Notes: generated by a model from the sequence alone, not told the origin. A DNA stretch of 64,000 nucleotides from Sipunculus nudus (GCA_026874595.1 CM049318.1:43008456-43072455), one strand, 5' to 3'; counted from the first letter of the stretch, positions 50,111 through 62,937 are shown. Translations and numbers: made by a program.

Positions 50111-52212
50111 CAAACATGGGGTCTATTACAGTTGTTCTATTACTATTACTATTACTATTACTTTCAATTTCTGATATTACTATTACTATTACTATTGCCA
50201 CATTTATCTTCTATTACTATTACTATTACTATTACTGGGGTATCTATTACTATTACTATTACTATTACATGTACTTAAACTAATGGTAGGATTCTAGACC
50301 TTGCGCAGCCATGAGTGCTATAAACTAGCACTACAATCACATGTTTAAATAATATTAAAAGCAACTATATCATCCAGTTACCTATACAATTTTCTTATAC
50401 TGTGTTTGTCATTTACAAGAAGCCTAATAATACTGGAGATCTTAATTATTTCAGCTTCTTTAATTCTGTATTTTTTAATATTTTGAAACCTCATTGATCG
50501 TTATTGGGGTGTTTCAAGTTGATATTATAAGATAATTGTATGAACTCATGAATACATGTAATTTAAAGCAACCCATTGTAAAGGCCTTGGCATATGTAAA
50601 ATATTGATTTATAATTATATGCATACTTGTACATTTTATATTATTTTCATATATATTCCACATAAATTTATTTATAGTACATACTTCTGTTTAGATTAAA
50701 TCTCCGTTCTCATAGTCAATAAATAAAAATTTTCAGTGTAACTAAAATTGTCTCCAGAGGAATTATTCATGATTATTGCATATTATTATTTAGTATCAAA
50801 GCTGACAATTCAATCCTTTATGTATGTATCAGGATAGGAATTTATTTAGGGCTGTGTCCTGTTTCCAAATCCTTATAAATATATCCAATAAATATACTGT
50901 TTATGTCAAGGTTCTGGACAGAACCAAACTGGAGACAAAAGTACCCCATCTTCTTGGTGTATATGTTCATTTGGATGTGATGCCATGTTTTATTCCATCA
51001 CATAATACATCTGGAGAGTGAACAGAGAGGTGGTAAACTTTACAATAATGGAAGCAAGCATGGCTTTTATTCTTCAGGCATGCCCTTCTTCATTGCAGCA
51101 AAACAAGCATAGGATGATTTAGGAATATGGAGAGTGATTTAAACTTACATCAATTTTACAAAACAAAAAAATATTATTTAAATCACTTTCACAATAAATT
51201 TAGTATTAAACAATCTTGTACTTTAAATTTTGTACATAACAGGATCTAATTATTTGATATCAAAATTTCAGATATTAAATAATAAAATATGAACAGTTAC
51301 TTATATTCTCATATTATATAATCAAATAAATTAATATCATGAAAAAATGGTTCATTTAATTTTCAAAATATAAATTAACATAATTTTAGATACTGAATGA
51401 AGGTCTGCAAAATTGGTACTATGAAATAACAGACAAGAATTAAAAGAATAGTTTTAAAAGAATATGTATATAAATTAACTAGATAATACATGTGCCTGCA
51501 GTATGACTTTATCCAAGTGATTGTAGTACTGGTCTGAGTTTATAGCATTGTAGGCTTCAGTACATTATGGGTAGTGAAAACACCATAAGCTTATCATGAA
51601 CATTTTGGGTCTGCACTGTATCTGGTTCCATATTATATTTTTCTTGAAAGTATATTATTGCAATTTGTATGATTAAAATGCAAACTGGCTTGTGAAAACA
51701 AATCTGATTACATTTCAGAATATGCATATGGATTGATGGATGTGAGATAAGATGTACATGTCACAATAATAAAACACTATATTTATCTGTCTCTTAACAT
51801 CAAACATGCCTCTGTTTATCCATGGTTTACTAATCAAAGGTCAGATTGAGCCAGGTAACTTATTTGGCAGTGACCTACTCTGTCCAGTACTCTTATGTAA
51901 TTAGCACCAATGGTCACCAGCAATATGGCAGCTGGCCCATGCTTGCCTCAACAATAGTCACATCCTGGGCAGTTACTGGACAAGAACTGAGTCTGTTCAG
52001 CATTATTTGCTAATATGCTTAATGATCAAGGGGCTCACAGGAAGTAATAGAAAGTAATATGTATTACTCTATTACTTTGCCTTCTGTTTCTATTACTATT
52101 ACTATTACAGCTCAAATTTTTGAGTCTATTACTATTACTATTACTATTACATGGAAAAAGCTGTGATAGTCTATTACTATTACTATTACTTATTACTATT
52201 ACCCCATGTCTG
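50111..52212 (+). mobile_element. hAT-like element, copy C, 2,102 bp
   Basis: It begins CAAACATGGGGT (one mismatch) and ends ACCCCATGTCTG. A perfect 8-bp duplication, TTATATAC, flanks it (50103-50110, 52213-52220). (TATTAC)n blocks lie inside both ends, in the same rather than inverted orientation. The interior is AT-rich with no transposase, so it is non-autonomous. Confidence 0.9.
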
Positions 52213-52220
52213 TTATATAC

Positions 52221-52972
52221 ATATGCAAAATTTAAGGCAGATAAGTCAAACCACTACATGTATATGAGTGATTTTAGCCCGTGGCAGACAAACAGATGGA
52301 CGCTGAACAAAAATGGTTGCAGGTGACGCCACCAGTTTTGCGTATGATAAAGAGCTATGTGAGAACTATACACATGCAAAACTTTGGCCCAATCGGTCAA
52401 ACGGTTCCCAAGATATGAGCTTGGATGTCTGCTGCATAATCTAGAATGCAGGTGGCGCCACCTGTCATAAAATCAAGAGAGCTGTCGGGGATATATAAAC
52501 CTGCAAAATTTTAGGCAGATATGTCAAACCACTGCCGAGATATGAGTGATTTTATCCCACGGCAGACAAACAGACAGGAGCTGTGCAAAAATGGCTGCAG
52601 GTGGCGCCACCAGTTTTGCGTATGATGAAGAGCTATGTGAGATCTATACACATGCAAAATTTTGGCCCAATCGGTCAAACGGTTCCGGAGATATGAGCTT
52701 GGATGTCTGCAGCGTAAACGTGAATGTAGGTGGCGCCACCTGTCATAAAATCAGAAAAGCTATCCAGGATGTATACGCATGCCGAATTTCAGGTGAATTA
52801 GTCAAGTCACTGCAGAGATATGAGTGATTTTAACCCAAGGCAGACGAACAGATGGACACTGTGCAAACATGGTTGCAGGTGGCGCCACCATTTTTTGTGT
52901 ATGTTATAAAGCTCTCCAAGGGCTACATATGTGCAAAAAAATTTTCCTGATCGGTCAAATGGTTCTCAAGAT
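52221..52972. repeat. Tandem array with GGTGGCGCCACC palindromes (left part)
   Basis: Two and a half units of about 280 bp each contain two GGTGGCGCCACC cores (near 52450, 52599, 52730, 52878), an AATCGGTCAAACGGTTC block and AGATATGAG. Element D interrupts the array at CTCAAGAT, and it resumes at 55115. Confidence 0.8.
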
Positions 52973-53332
52973 CAGACATGGGGTCTATTACAGTTGTTCT
53001 ATTACTATTACTATTACTATTACTTTCAATTTCTGATATTACTATTACTATTACTATTACCACATTTTATCTTCTGTTACTATTACTATTACTATTACTG
53101 GGGTATCTATTACTATTACTATTACTATTACATAAACTGATAGGAGAATTCTAGACTGTGCGCAGCCATGAGTGCTATAAACTAGCACTGCAATCACATT
53201 GTTATATTATATATTAATATTAAAAGCACCTATATCATCCAGTTACCTACACAATTTTCTTATACTGTGTCTTTCATAAACAATAAGCCCAATGATACTG
53301 GAGATCTTAATTATTTCAGCTTCTTTAATTCT

Positions 53333-53399
<67 letters not shown>

Positions 53400-55114
53400 A
53401 TATGGAAACCTCAATGATTATTGGGGCGTTTCAAGTCAAAATTATAAGATAATTGTATGAACTCTTGAATACATGTAATTTAAAAGCAACCCATTGTAAA
53501 GACCCTGGCATATGTAAAATATTGATTTATAATTATATGCATACTTGTACATTTTTTATTATTTTCATATATATTTCACATAAATTTATTTTATAGTACA
53601 TACTTCTGTTAAGATGCAATCTTCTTTCACATAATTAATAAATTAAGTTTTCAGTGTAACTAAAAATGGTCTCCAAAGAAATTATTCGTGATTATGTCAT
53701 ATTAATATTTAGTATCAAAGCTGACAATTTAGTCCTTTATGTATCTATCAGAAGAGGAATTTTGGTAGGGATGTGTCCTGTTTCTACTGTTTACATCAAG
53801 ATTCTGGACAGATTCTAAACTGGAGACAAAAGTACCCCATCTTCTCAAGTGTATATATGTTCATTTGGATATGATGCCATGTTTTATTTTATCACATAGT
53901 ACATCTTGAGAGTGAACAGAGAGGTGGTAAACTTTGCAATAATGGTAGCATGCATGGCTTTTATTCTTCAGGCATGCCCTTCTTCATTGCAGCATAACCA
54001 GCATAGGATAATTTAGGAATATTGAGGGAGATTTAAACTTATATCAATTTTACAAAACAAATAAAATATTATTTATATCACTTTCACAATTAATTTGGTA
54101 TTCAACAATCTTATACTTTAAATTTTGTACATAACAGGATCTAATTATTTGATATCAAAATTTCATATATTAAATAATAAAATATTAACAGTTACTTATA
54201 TTCTCATATTATATAATCAAATAAATTAATATCTTAAAAAAAATTTTTCATTTAATTTTCAAAATATATATTAACATAATTTTAGATACTGAATGAAGGT
54301 CTGCAAAATTGGTACTATGAAATAACAGACAAGTATTAAAAGAATTATTTTAAAAGAATATTTATATAAATTAAATAGATAATACATGTGCCTGCAGTAT
54401 GACTTTATCCAAGTGATTGTAGTACTGGTATGAGTTTATATAGCATTGTAGGCTTCCATACGTTATGGGTAGTGAAAACACCATAAGCTTATCATGAACA
54501 TTTTCGGTCTGCACTGCAACTACATCTGGTTCCATATTCTATTTTTCTTAAATGTGTGTTATTGCAATCTGTATGATTAAAATGCAAACTGGCTTGTGAA
54601 AATAAATCTAGGTACATTTCAGAATATGCATATGGATTGATGGATGTGAGATAAGATGTCCATGTCAATTTAATAATATACAATTTATCTGTCTCATAAC
54701 ATCAAACATTCCTCTGTTTATCCATGGTTTACTAATCAAAGGTCAGATTGTGCCAGGTTACCTATTTGGCTGTGACCTGCTCTGTCCAGTACTCTTATGT
54801 AATTAGCACCAGTGGTCACCAGCAGTGTGGCAGCTGGCCCATGCTTGCCACAACAATAGGCACTTCCTGGGCAATTGCTGGACAAGAATTGAGTGTGTTC
54901 AGCATTATTTGCTGATATGCTTCATGATCAAGGGGCTCACAGGAAGTAATAGAAAGTAATATGTATTACTCTATTACTTTGCCTTCTGTTTCTATTACTA
55001 TTACTATTACAGCTAAAATTTTTGAGTCTATTACTATTACTATTACTATTACATGGAAAAAGCTGTAATAGTCTATTACTATTACTATTACTTATTACTA
55101 TTACCCCATGTCTG
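52973..55114 (+). mobile_element. hAT-like element, copy D, 2,142 bp
   Basis: The termini CAGACATGGGGT and ACCCCATGTCTG are flanked by a perfect 8-bp duplication, CTCAAGAT (52965-52972, 55115-55122). The uninterrupted target is visible in the neighbouring unit near 52390. It contains a (TA)n expansion at 53336-53396. No transposase. Confidence 0.92.
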
Positions 55115-55640
55115 CTCAAGATATGAGCTTGGATGTCTGCAGCGTAAACGTGAATGTAGGTGGCACCACCTGTCATAAAATCAGAAAAGCTATCCAGGAT
55201 GTTTAAGCATGCCGAATTTCAGGTGAATTAGTCTAGTCACTGCAGAGATATGAGTGATTTTAACCCAAGGCAGACGAACAGATGGACACTGTGCAAACAT
55301 GGTTGCAGGTGGCGCCACCATTTTTTGTGTATGTTATAAAGCTCTCCAAGGGCTACATTTGTGCAAAAAAATTTTCCTGATCGGTCAAACGGTTCCCGAG
55401 ATATGTGGGTTTATGTGTGGAAACAGATGCACAAACGGACGCAGAGCACGGAGGAAAGGTCAGAGGTCAAAACAAAATCGAGGCGCAGCAGTTCTCATGT
55501 GACCCGAACATAATCCCGGGTTTCGTAAAATTCCGCCCAGCAGTTACGGAGGAGTTCTCCGGACACCTACGCGGCCGCGGCGGCGGCGTGCAGCTGAAAA
55601 CTTAGTATCCGCAAAACTCTGTTTTGGCGGATACAATAAT
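55115..55640. repeat. GGTGGCGCCACC array (right part) closing in a hairpin
   Basis: One more unit is followed by a GC-rich end with GGAGGAGTTCTCCG, GCGGCCGCGGCGGCGGCG and a hairpin at 55605-55634. In the hairpin GTATCCGCAAAAC pairs with GTTTTGGCGGATAC, with one bulged base. The same end occurs at 130-255. Confidence 0.75.
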
Positions 55641-56131
55641 CATACAAAAGAAAGCACTGCAGTTATCCACCAACTCAACCCATTGTTTAAGGTTGTTTAT
55701 ATAATGTAGTTTTGTGTTTTGTCGATTTCGGAACTATATGCATCAGCCTATATCGACCGTAAGTGATGACATGTAAAAATAATAGACGACCAGAACAGCA
55801 AAGTGTAATTGAACTGTATCAGTAAAGATTTTTTCTGTAAACCGAGTTTTTGTGTATTTTTTTAAACCACGGAACGCTTCATCACGCAATGATTTATAGT
55901 TTCCAAGGGCGATTGTTATGAACTGCACACACCTAGGCAACCGGTCCGATCAATTATCCTAAGCATATTTTCCAGCTTGATATTTTTGATAATTAGAACA
56001 ATGTCGTAGGAGATGGAACTACTAAACATAGGTAACAATCATTGCTTTTTTAATCACCTGTTACGACAATCTTTTTACTTGGTAAAATACGAAGCTTTCC
56101 AGCGACATGATGTTGTAAACGTTTACCTGTA
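55641..56131. other. Intron 1 between repeat and gypsy fragment
   Basis: About 490 bp with nothing recognised. It is the left flank of a 5'-truncated retroelement. Confidence 0.4.
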
Positions 56132-56727
56132 CAGGATCCAGACCCAAAGAAAACAGAAGATATCATCAAAATGCCTACCCCTCAAGATAAACAGGATCTG
56201 CAACGTTTTCTGGGCATGGTAAACTTCCTATCAAACCACATTCCAAACTTCTCAAACCACACAGCCATACTCAGAAACTTACTGCCAAAGGACACTCCAT
56301 TCGAATGGGGGGAGGAACACCAACACAGTTTCAATCACATTAAAGAGCTGGTAGCTACCAACTTGTGTCTGCGGTACTACGACCCAAACGAACCTGTGAC
56401 TCTCGAGATGGATGCCTTGATGAAGGGTTTAGGAGCAGCATTGCTGCAGCCAAGTGGCCCAGTTGCTTTTGCCAGTAAAGCACTATCACAAACCCAAGCG
56501 AACTTTAGTAACCTAGAGAGAGAATGCCTTACAGTAATTCATGGTGTTCAGAGATTTCATCACTTTCTCTATGGCCGCCAGTTTACTATCACCTCTGACC
56601 ACAAGCCCCTCGAAATGATTTTGCGAAAACCATTACACTCAGCACCACCAAGGCTACAACGAATGCTCACACAAGTTCAGGGTTATAACTTTAATATTGT
56701 ATATCAACCAGGTAGCCGATTGAGATG
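56132..56727 (+). pseudogene. pol: RT connection and RNase H of the second gypsy fragment
   Basis: It reads PDPKKTEDIIK and LQRFLGMVNFLSNHIPNFS, then the RT-RNase H connection with PFEWGEEHQHSFNHIK. RNase H follows, with MDALMKGLGAALLQ (catalytic Asp), FASKALSQTQANFSNLEREC and ITSDHKPLEMI. It ends just after NIVYQPGS, at TGA 56726-56728, where a deletion joins it to integrase. The catalytic core of RT (Y-x-DD) is missing upstream, so this is a truncated relic. Plus strand, antisense to ARPC2. Confidence 0.85.
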
Positions 56728-57672
56728 AACCGATTGAGATGCATGAGAGGCCCAACAGGCCTTGGATTAAAATTAGGTACAGACCTGTTTGACATTGGAA
56801 CCAAAACCTTCCTCATTATATCAGACTACTATAGTCGCTACCCTGTAGTCAAACAGCTGAGCTCCACCACAACCGCTGCAGTCGTAAAAGCCACAAAGGA
56901 AACTTTTAGCCTCCTGGGAGTGCCCCACGAAATCATATCTGATAATGGCCCACAATTTCTATCAGAATACAACAAGTTCTGCTCCCGTTGGGGGATTACA
57001 CATACCACGTGTAGCCCTCAACACCCACAGTCAAATGGGTTCATCGAAAGACAAATCCGGTACATAAAACCAATCATTCGTAAATGTATTCAAGCCAGTG
57101 GAGACGTTGACCAGGCCCTCCTCAATGTGAGAGCCACACCATTAGATGCATCGTTACCTAGTCCAGCTGAACTTATGTTTGGCAGACCAATACCTACAGC
57201 AATACCAAGCCACTCCGAAAAGCCATCAAATGAGGAGTACAAAGAGCACATTGACAAAGCGGTACTTCAGCAAAAGAAATATGGTGACCAACACACCAAA
57301 GCCCTACCGCCCCTGCTCGCTGGGCAACCTGTTCGTATCCTGAATGCCGAAACACATAGATGGTCCCCTGGACAAATCGTCTCACAGACAGATGATCGCT
57401 CTTATACTGTATTATCAGAGAGGGGAAATGTAATCACCAGGAATCGCAGTCACTTGCGACCGACATCAACATGCCCCATTGACATGGCATGTGATGCTCC
57501 TACAACAGAGCCGCGCCAGGATGAACCACCAATAATCAACAACCTGGAGCCTGCTAAAGACAGCCCTCCTGCCAAACCATTGACTCCTCACCAGAACTTA
57601 CCGCGTGAAAGGAAATCGCGTTATGGCCGGTCCATACGCGCCCCATTACGTTACCAAGAGGATAGCTTGTAA
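56725..57672 (+). pseudogene. int: Integrase (lacking its zinc domain) of the second gypsy fragment
   Basis: An open frame of 315 codons covers most of an integrase core: GTDLFDIGTKTFLIISDYYS (first Asp, residue 20), SDNGPQFLSEYNKF (second Asp, 73) and PQSNGFIERQIRY (Glu, 108). A GQPVRILN...WSPGQIV C-terminal domain and a Pro/Arg-rich tail ending GRSIRAPLRYQ follow. The spacing between the last two acidic residues is one shorter than the standard D-35-E, as if one residue was lost after DNGPQF. The N-terminal HHCC zinc domain is absent, removed with the end of RNase H. The nominal start at 56725 is created by the deletion junction. Not expected to be active. Confidence 0.85.
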
Positions 57673-57854
57673 ATTACGTTTCGCTAAGACTTTAGTAATG
57701 TTAATTACATTTTGCTAGGACTTTGATAAGACTTTTCGTTTTCCAAGAACGATACACTCTCGCAACGCAAAGATTCTGTTTCCTAAGTTTTCTGCACAAC
57801 ATGCTTTACTTGATGCTCGGTGCTTGCTATAATTCTCAAAGATGAGACACGGGA

Positions 57855-58062
57855 TGTAATATTATGAGACACAAAATACGACACTCATATATTCCGCTAC
57901 ACCGGAAGTTATTTATTATCGCCCACCTGTATGATCTATGTGCCGCCAACTTGATATCATTAAAGTTGCTTTCCCATTTAACTCTGTACCAAAAATCTTT
58001 GTTCTGTCTCAATTCTTTTTAAAATGATCGCGAAAAAACAGTGTTTCACGGTTGGTGGAACA
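57855..58062 (+). repeat. Probable 3' LTR of the second gypsy fragment
   Basis: It begins TGTAATATTATGAG directly after a purine-rich GAGACACGGGA tract (polypurine-tract position) and ends TGGTGGAACA at a switch to unrelated repeat sequence. About 208 bp. No 5' partner is present to confirm the edges. Confidence 0.65.
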
Positions 58063-59209
58063 GACTATAGTTAATTTATATACATATTCTTTTAAAACTA
58101 TTCTTTTAATATTTATGTGTAATTTAAGAGTACCAATTATGCAGACCTTCATTCAGCATCTAAAATTATGTTAATTTATATTTTGAAAATAAAATGAACC
58201 ATGATTTTCACGATATTGATTTATTTGATAATATAATATGAGAATATGAGTAACTGTTAATATTTTATTATTTAATAAATGATATTTTGATTTAAAATAA
58301 TTAGATCCTGTTATGTACAAAATTTAAAGTTCAAGATTGTTTTATACCGAATTTATTATGAAAGTGATTTAAATAATATTTTATTTGATTTTTTAAATTT
58401 GATGTAAGTTTTAATATCTCTCCATATTCCTAAATTATCCTAGCTGGTTTTGCTGAAATGAAGAAGGGGAATGCCTGAAAAATTAAGGCCATGCATGCTA
58501 CCAATATTGTAGCCTACTTGGTAAGCCTCCCCAGTGTGACTTACAAGCACTCTATTGAAAATATTGGTGTGCGAGCAAGGACACAGATTTTTAGATAAAT
58601 CATATAATTAGCTTAAAATAAACTAAAATGCGGGTCTTTACCTGGATGTGTGAAACATTTCTTATAAGTAAAACAAGAAAACTTGCAGGTGGCTATTGGC
58701 CCTGCTTGGACCCATTGTTTGCTTGCACTTTCTGTTTTAGTCACTAGATGGTACTATTTCAGGGACGAGGCAATAAATTTTATGCTTGAATTTCCATGAT
58801 GGGTGAGCCTGACACCTAACAGCCAATCAGAAAAAGGACTTTGAAAACTGGCTTTACAATTATCTTATAATTTCTACTTGAAATGCCCCAATAAATAAAA
58901 GAACAGAATTAAAGCAGCTGAAATAATCAAGACTTCCAGTATCATTAGGCTTTCTGTAAATTTCAGACATAGTATAAGAAAATTGTGTAGATAACTTGAT
59001 GATATAGGTGCTTGTAATATTATTTAAATGTGATTGAAGTGCTTGGCTGCGCAAGGTCTAGAAACCTCCAATCAGTTTAAGTAATAGTAATAGATACCCC
59101 AGTAATAGTAATAGAAGATAAGATGTGGTAATAGTAATAGTAATAGCAATATCAGAAATTGAAAGTAATAGTAATAGTAATAGAGCAACTGTAATAGACC
59201 CCATGTCTG
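58063..59209 (-). mobile_element. hAT-like element, copy E (partial)
   Basis: The reverse-oriented left portion of the CAGACATGGGGT family ends ACCCCATGTCTG at 59209, with TAATAG subterminal repeats at 59081-59190. It corresponds to about the first 1.4 kb of copy C, but 58516-58855 is unrelated to the other copies. The other end is lost where the gypsy fragment abuts. Confidence 0.75.
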
Positions 59210-59519
59210 AATTTAATATAACTTAAATTCTTGTGAATAGCATTTCAATTCTCCCAAGATATAAGCGCTGAAACTTGATCAACCATGAATGAACTTTATT
59301 TTATTTGACGATTTATACTTATATTCCAAATTTACCCCTGCCACATTTTTGATATCTCATTTTAGTTATGAGATTTTGGAGAGAATGTCGAATCACTCAC
59401 GCACCCCTGGTTAGCAAAGAAGGTTAAGAGGGCGATATAGTTGATGGGGATAGAGAGAAAAAAGGGGTATAATTTTTTGGGGGGTTTTCAATACATATAT
59501 AACAACTATTTACTGACTC

Positions 59520-59760
59520 CTGTTTCACTCGTTATATTTGTTCATGTGACATCTTGAACTTGGCTGCGTGGAAGTACCTGAAAGAGATGAAATACATGAA
59601 ATATTAGTACACATGACATGACATACAAAGACAGCGGGCTGAATCTGGTCTCGAACCACTGACCGGAGGCATACAACTCCAATTGCATAACCACTATGCC
59701 ACACAGAACTCGTTGCAGAACTGGGGAAAACGGGGGTATTTAAACCTGGATTTAAAAATG
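59520..59760 (-). mobile_element. tRNA-derived SINE or tRNA relic
   Basis: On the minus strand, A box TGGCATAGTGG (59701-59691) and B box GGTTCGAGACC (59657-59647) are perfect matches to pol III promoter boxes, 33 bp apart. A non-tRNA tail extends toward 59520. The acceptor stem cannot be paired well, so a SINE is more likely than a working tRNA gene. Confidence 0.6.
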
Positions 59761-59879
59761 TGATCACGTGGTACACTGTGGGGGCACTACTTCACCAGGA
59801 GTCATGATCATGTGATCAGCGAATCAACTTCGTACGAACACCAAATCGATTGCTTGGTGTAACTAGTTGAAATATGAAT

Positions 59880-59986
59880 CAGGAGAGTAAAAGGTAAAGA
59901 TGAATGATTGTTTACTTTGGTAATTTGAATGAATATGAGTAAATATTGGGGGGAGACCCCCCCCCCCAGGATATGAAAATCAACAT
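59880..59986. repeat. Minisatellite with GGGGGGAGACCCCCC (left part)
   Basis: The unit has GAGTAAATATTGGGGGGAGA, a C-run and GGATATGAAAATCAACAT. It resumes at 62089-62230 with at least two more units. Element F is inserted within it. Confidence 0.65.
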
Positions 59987-62088
59987 CAGACATGGGGTCT
60001 ATTACAGTTGTTCTATTACTATTACTATTACTTTCAATTTCTGGTATTACTATTACTATTACTATTACCACATTTTATCTTCTATTACTATTACTATTAC
60101 TGGGGTATCTATTACTATTACTATTACTGAAACTGAGTGGGGGATTCTAAACCTTGCGCAGCCATGAGTGCTATAAACTAGCACTACCATCACATGTTTA
60201 AATAATATTACAAGCACCTATATCATCCAGTACTACACAATTTTCTTATACTGTGTCTGACATTTACAAGAAGCCTACTGGAGATCTTAATTATTTCAGC
60301 TTCTTTAATTGTGTTTTTTTTTATATTTTGAAACCTCAATGATCATTATTGGGGCATTTCAAGTCGAAATTATAAGACAATTGTATGAACTCTTGAATAC
60401 ATGTAATTTAAAACCAACCCATTGTAAAGGCCCGGGCATATTTAAAATATTGATTTATAATTATATGCGTACTTGTACTTTTTATATTATTTTCATATAT
60501 ATTTCACATAAATTTATAAATTTATTTTATAGTACATACTTCTGTTTAGATTTAATCTTCTTTCTCATAGTTAATAAATAAAAGATTTTCAGAGTAACTA
60601 AAAATTGTCACCAGAGGAATTTCTCATTATTATTGCATATTATTAAGTATCAAAGCTGACAATTCAGTCCTTTATGTATGTATCAGGAGAGGAATTTATG
60701 TAGGGCTGTGTCCTGTTTCCCAACCCTTGTAAATATATCCAAAAAAAATATTGTTCATGTCAAGATTCTGGACAGAACCAAACTGGAGACAAAAGTATCC
60801 CATCTTCTCGGGTGTATATGTTCATTTTGATGTGAAGCCATGTTTTATTCCATCACATAGTACATCTTGAGAGTGAACAGAGAGGTGGCAAAACTTTACA
60901 ATAATATGCTACCATTATTGTAAAGTTTACCACCTCTCTGTTCACTCTCAAGATGTTACGTAGCATGCATGGCTTTTATTCTTCAGGCATGTCCTTCTTC
61001 ATTGCAGCAAAACCAGCATAGTATAATTTAGGAAAATGGAGAGTGATTTAAACTTACATCAATTTTACAAAACAAATAAAATATTATTTAAATCACTTTC
61101 ACAATAAATTTGGTATTTAACAATCTTGTACTTAAAATTTTGTACATAACAGGATGTGATTATTTGATATCAAAATTTCAGATATTTAATAATAAAATAT
61201 TAACAAATAAATTAATATAGTTGGTTCATTTAATTTTTCAAAATATAAATAAACATAATTTTAGATACTGAATGAAGGTCTGCAAAATTGGTACTATGAA
61301 ATAACTACAAGTATTCAAAGAATAGTTTTAAAAGAATATGTAAATAAATCAACTAGATAATACATGTGCCTGCAGTATGATTTTATCCAAGTGATTGTGG
61401 TACTGGTATGACTTTTTAGCAATGTAGGCTTCAATTCACTACGGGTATTGAAAACACCATAAGCTTATCATGAACATTTTTGGTCTGCACTGTATCTGGT
61501 TCCATATTATATTATTTTTTAATGTGTGTTATTGCAATCTGTATGATCAAAATGCAAACTGGCTTTTGAAAACAAATCTAGGTACATTTCAGAATATGCA
61601 TATGGATTGATGGATGTGAGATAAGATGTACATGTCACAATAATAATACACTATTTATCTGTCTCTTAACATCAAACATGCCTCTGTTTATCCATGGTTT
61701 ACTAATCAAAGGTCAGATTGTGTCAGGTAACTTATATGGCTGTGACCTACTCTGTCCAATACTCTCCAATACTCCAATGTAATTAGCACCAGTGGTCACC
61801 AGCAATGTGGCAGCTGGCCCATGCTTGCCTCAACAATAGGCACATCCTGGGCAATTACTGGTCAAGAACTGAGTCTGTTCAGCATTATTTGCTGATATGC
61901 TTCATGTTCAACGGGCTCACAGGAAGTAATAGAAAGTAATATGTATTACTCTATTACTTTGCCTTCTATTTCTATTACTATTACTATTACAGCTCAAATT
62001 TTTAAGTCTATTACTATTACTATTACATGGAAAAAGCTGTAATAGTCTATTACTATTACTATTACTTATTACTATTACCCCATGTCTG
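59987..62088 (+). mobile_element. hAT-like element, copy F, 2,102 bp
   Basis: Termini CAGACATGGGGT and ACCCCATGTCTG, with a perfect 8-bp duplication ATCAACAT (59979-59986, 62089-62096). (TATTAC)n blocks lie inside both ends. A private 44-bp inverted duplication is at 60862-60956. Non-autonomous. Confidence 0.92.
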
Positions 62089-62937
62089 ATCAACATGAGT
62101 AAATATATAAACATGAAGAGTAATTAGTATGAATATGGGTAATTATGGGGGGGAGACCCCACCAACCCCCCCAGGATATGATAATCAACATGAGTAATGA
62201 TTGGGGGGAGACCCCCCAAACCCCCCCTTTGGGTCCTAGAATTATCTAAAAACATTGTATCGAGATGTGATAAATCCGACTGAGAGTTATGCGAGATTGT
62301 GAAGGTGTGAGTTATGCCAAAAGGAAAATAGAGGGAATTATATTTTACGCAACACCGTACAGTTGATCATGGCGGACGTAAAAGGATGTTGATACGACTA
62401 CATGGAGATCGTATATAAAAGATGTATTATGTCATAACCTGTGATTGAGTATAGGTAAGAAAGTGATATTTGAGTAGTATTACACTATTACAGGCAGTTA
62501 TATGTTAGAAAGCGTCCCTTGTTGTGTGACATGGCATAGTCGGCGCTGTATAGGTGCGTGAGTGATTCGACATTCGGGCCGAGATTTTGAATAGGTATCA
62601 GAAAATTTTAACCCATTACAACTTCTTGGCCACACCCCCTTGCTAACAATCAACTTGAGTCTTGACATGTCACAGGAAGTTATGAATGTACGCAGGCAGA
62701 GATTCGCACCTCGGCTCACGGAGCAGTAACATGCTTTAAAGGTTATTCTGATTTTATACAGATGATACTGCACGTATTGTTATTTAGATGGAATATTTTA
62801 CTTGAAGAGTTCCAAGTTGGTTAATTGTACCCGTTTAAATCAGGCCCTGACCAGGAAACAGCTCAGCAACCGAGTCCGAGATGAGGACTGATAGGAGACG
62901 TAATTTTGAGAATTCTGGCAACATTTTACTGACTTAC
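62089..62937. other. Intron 1 next to exon 1: minisatellite remainder, then plain intron
   Basis: 62089-62230 continues the GGGGGGAGACCCCCC minisatellite. From there to exon 1's donor at 62937 no repeat or gene was recognised. Confidence 0.5.

Larger units (their letters stand above)
56132..58062 (+). mobile_element. Second Ty3/gypsy fragment: 3' part of pol and 3' LTR
   Basis: It starts inside the end of RT and runs through RNase H and integrase to a 3' LTR (57855-58062). Here RNase H precedes integrase, the usual gypsy order, so it belongs to a different lineage from the 16870 element. Protein-level codon use is GC-richer. No 5' LTR, gag or protease is found. Its right edge adjoins the partial hAT-like copy E. 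Confidence 0.88.
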
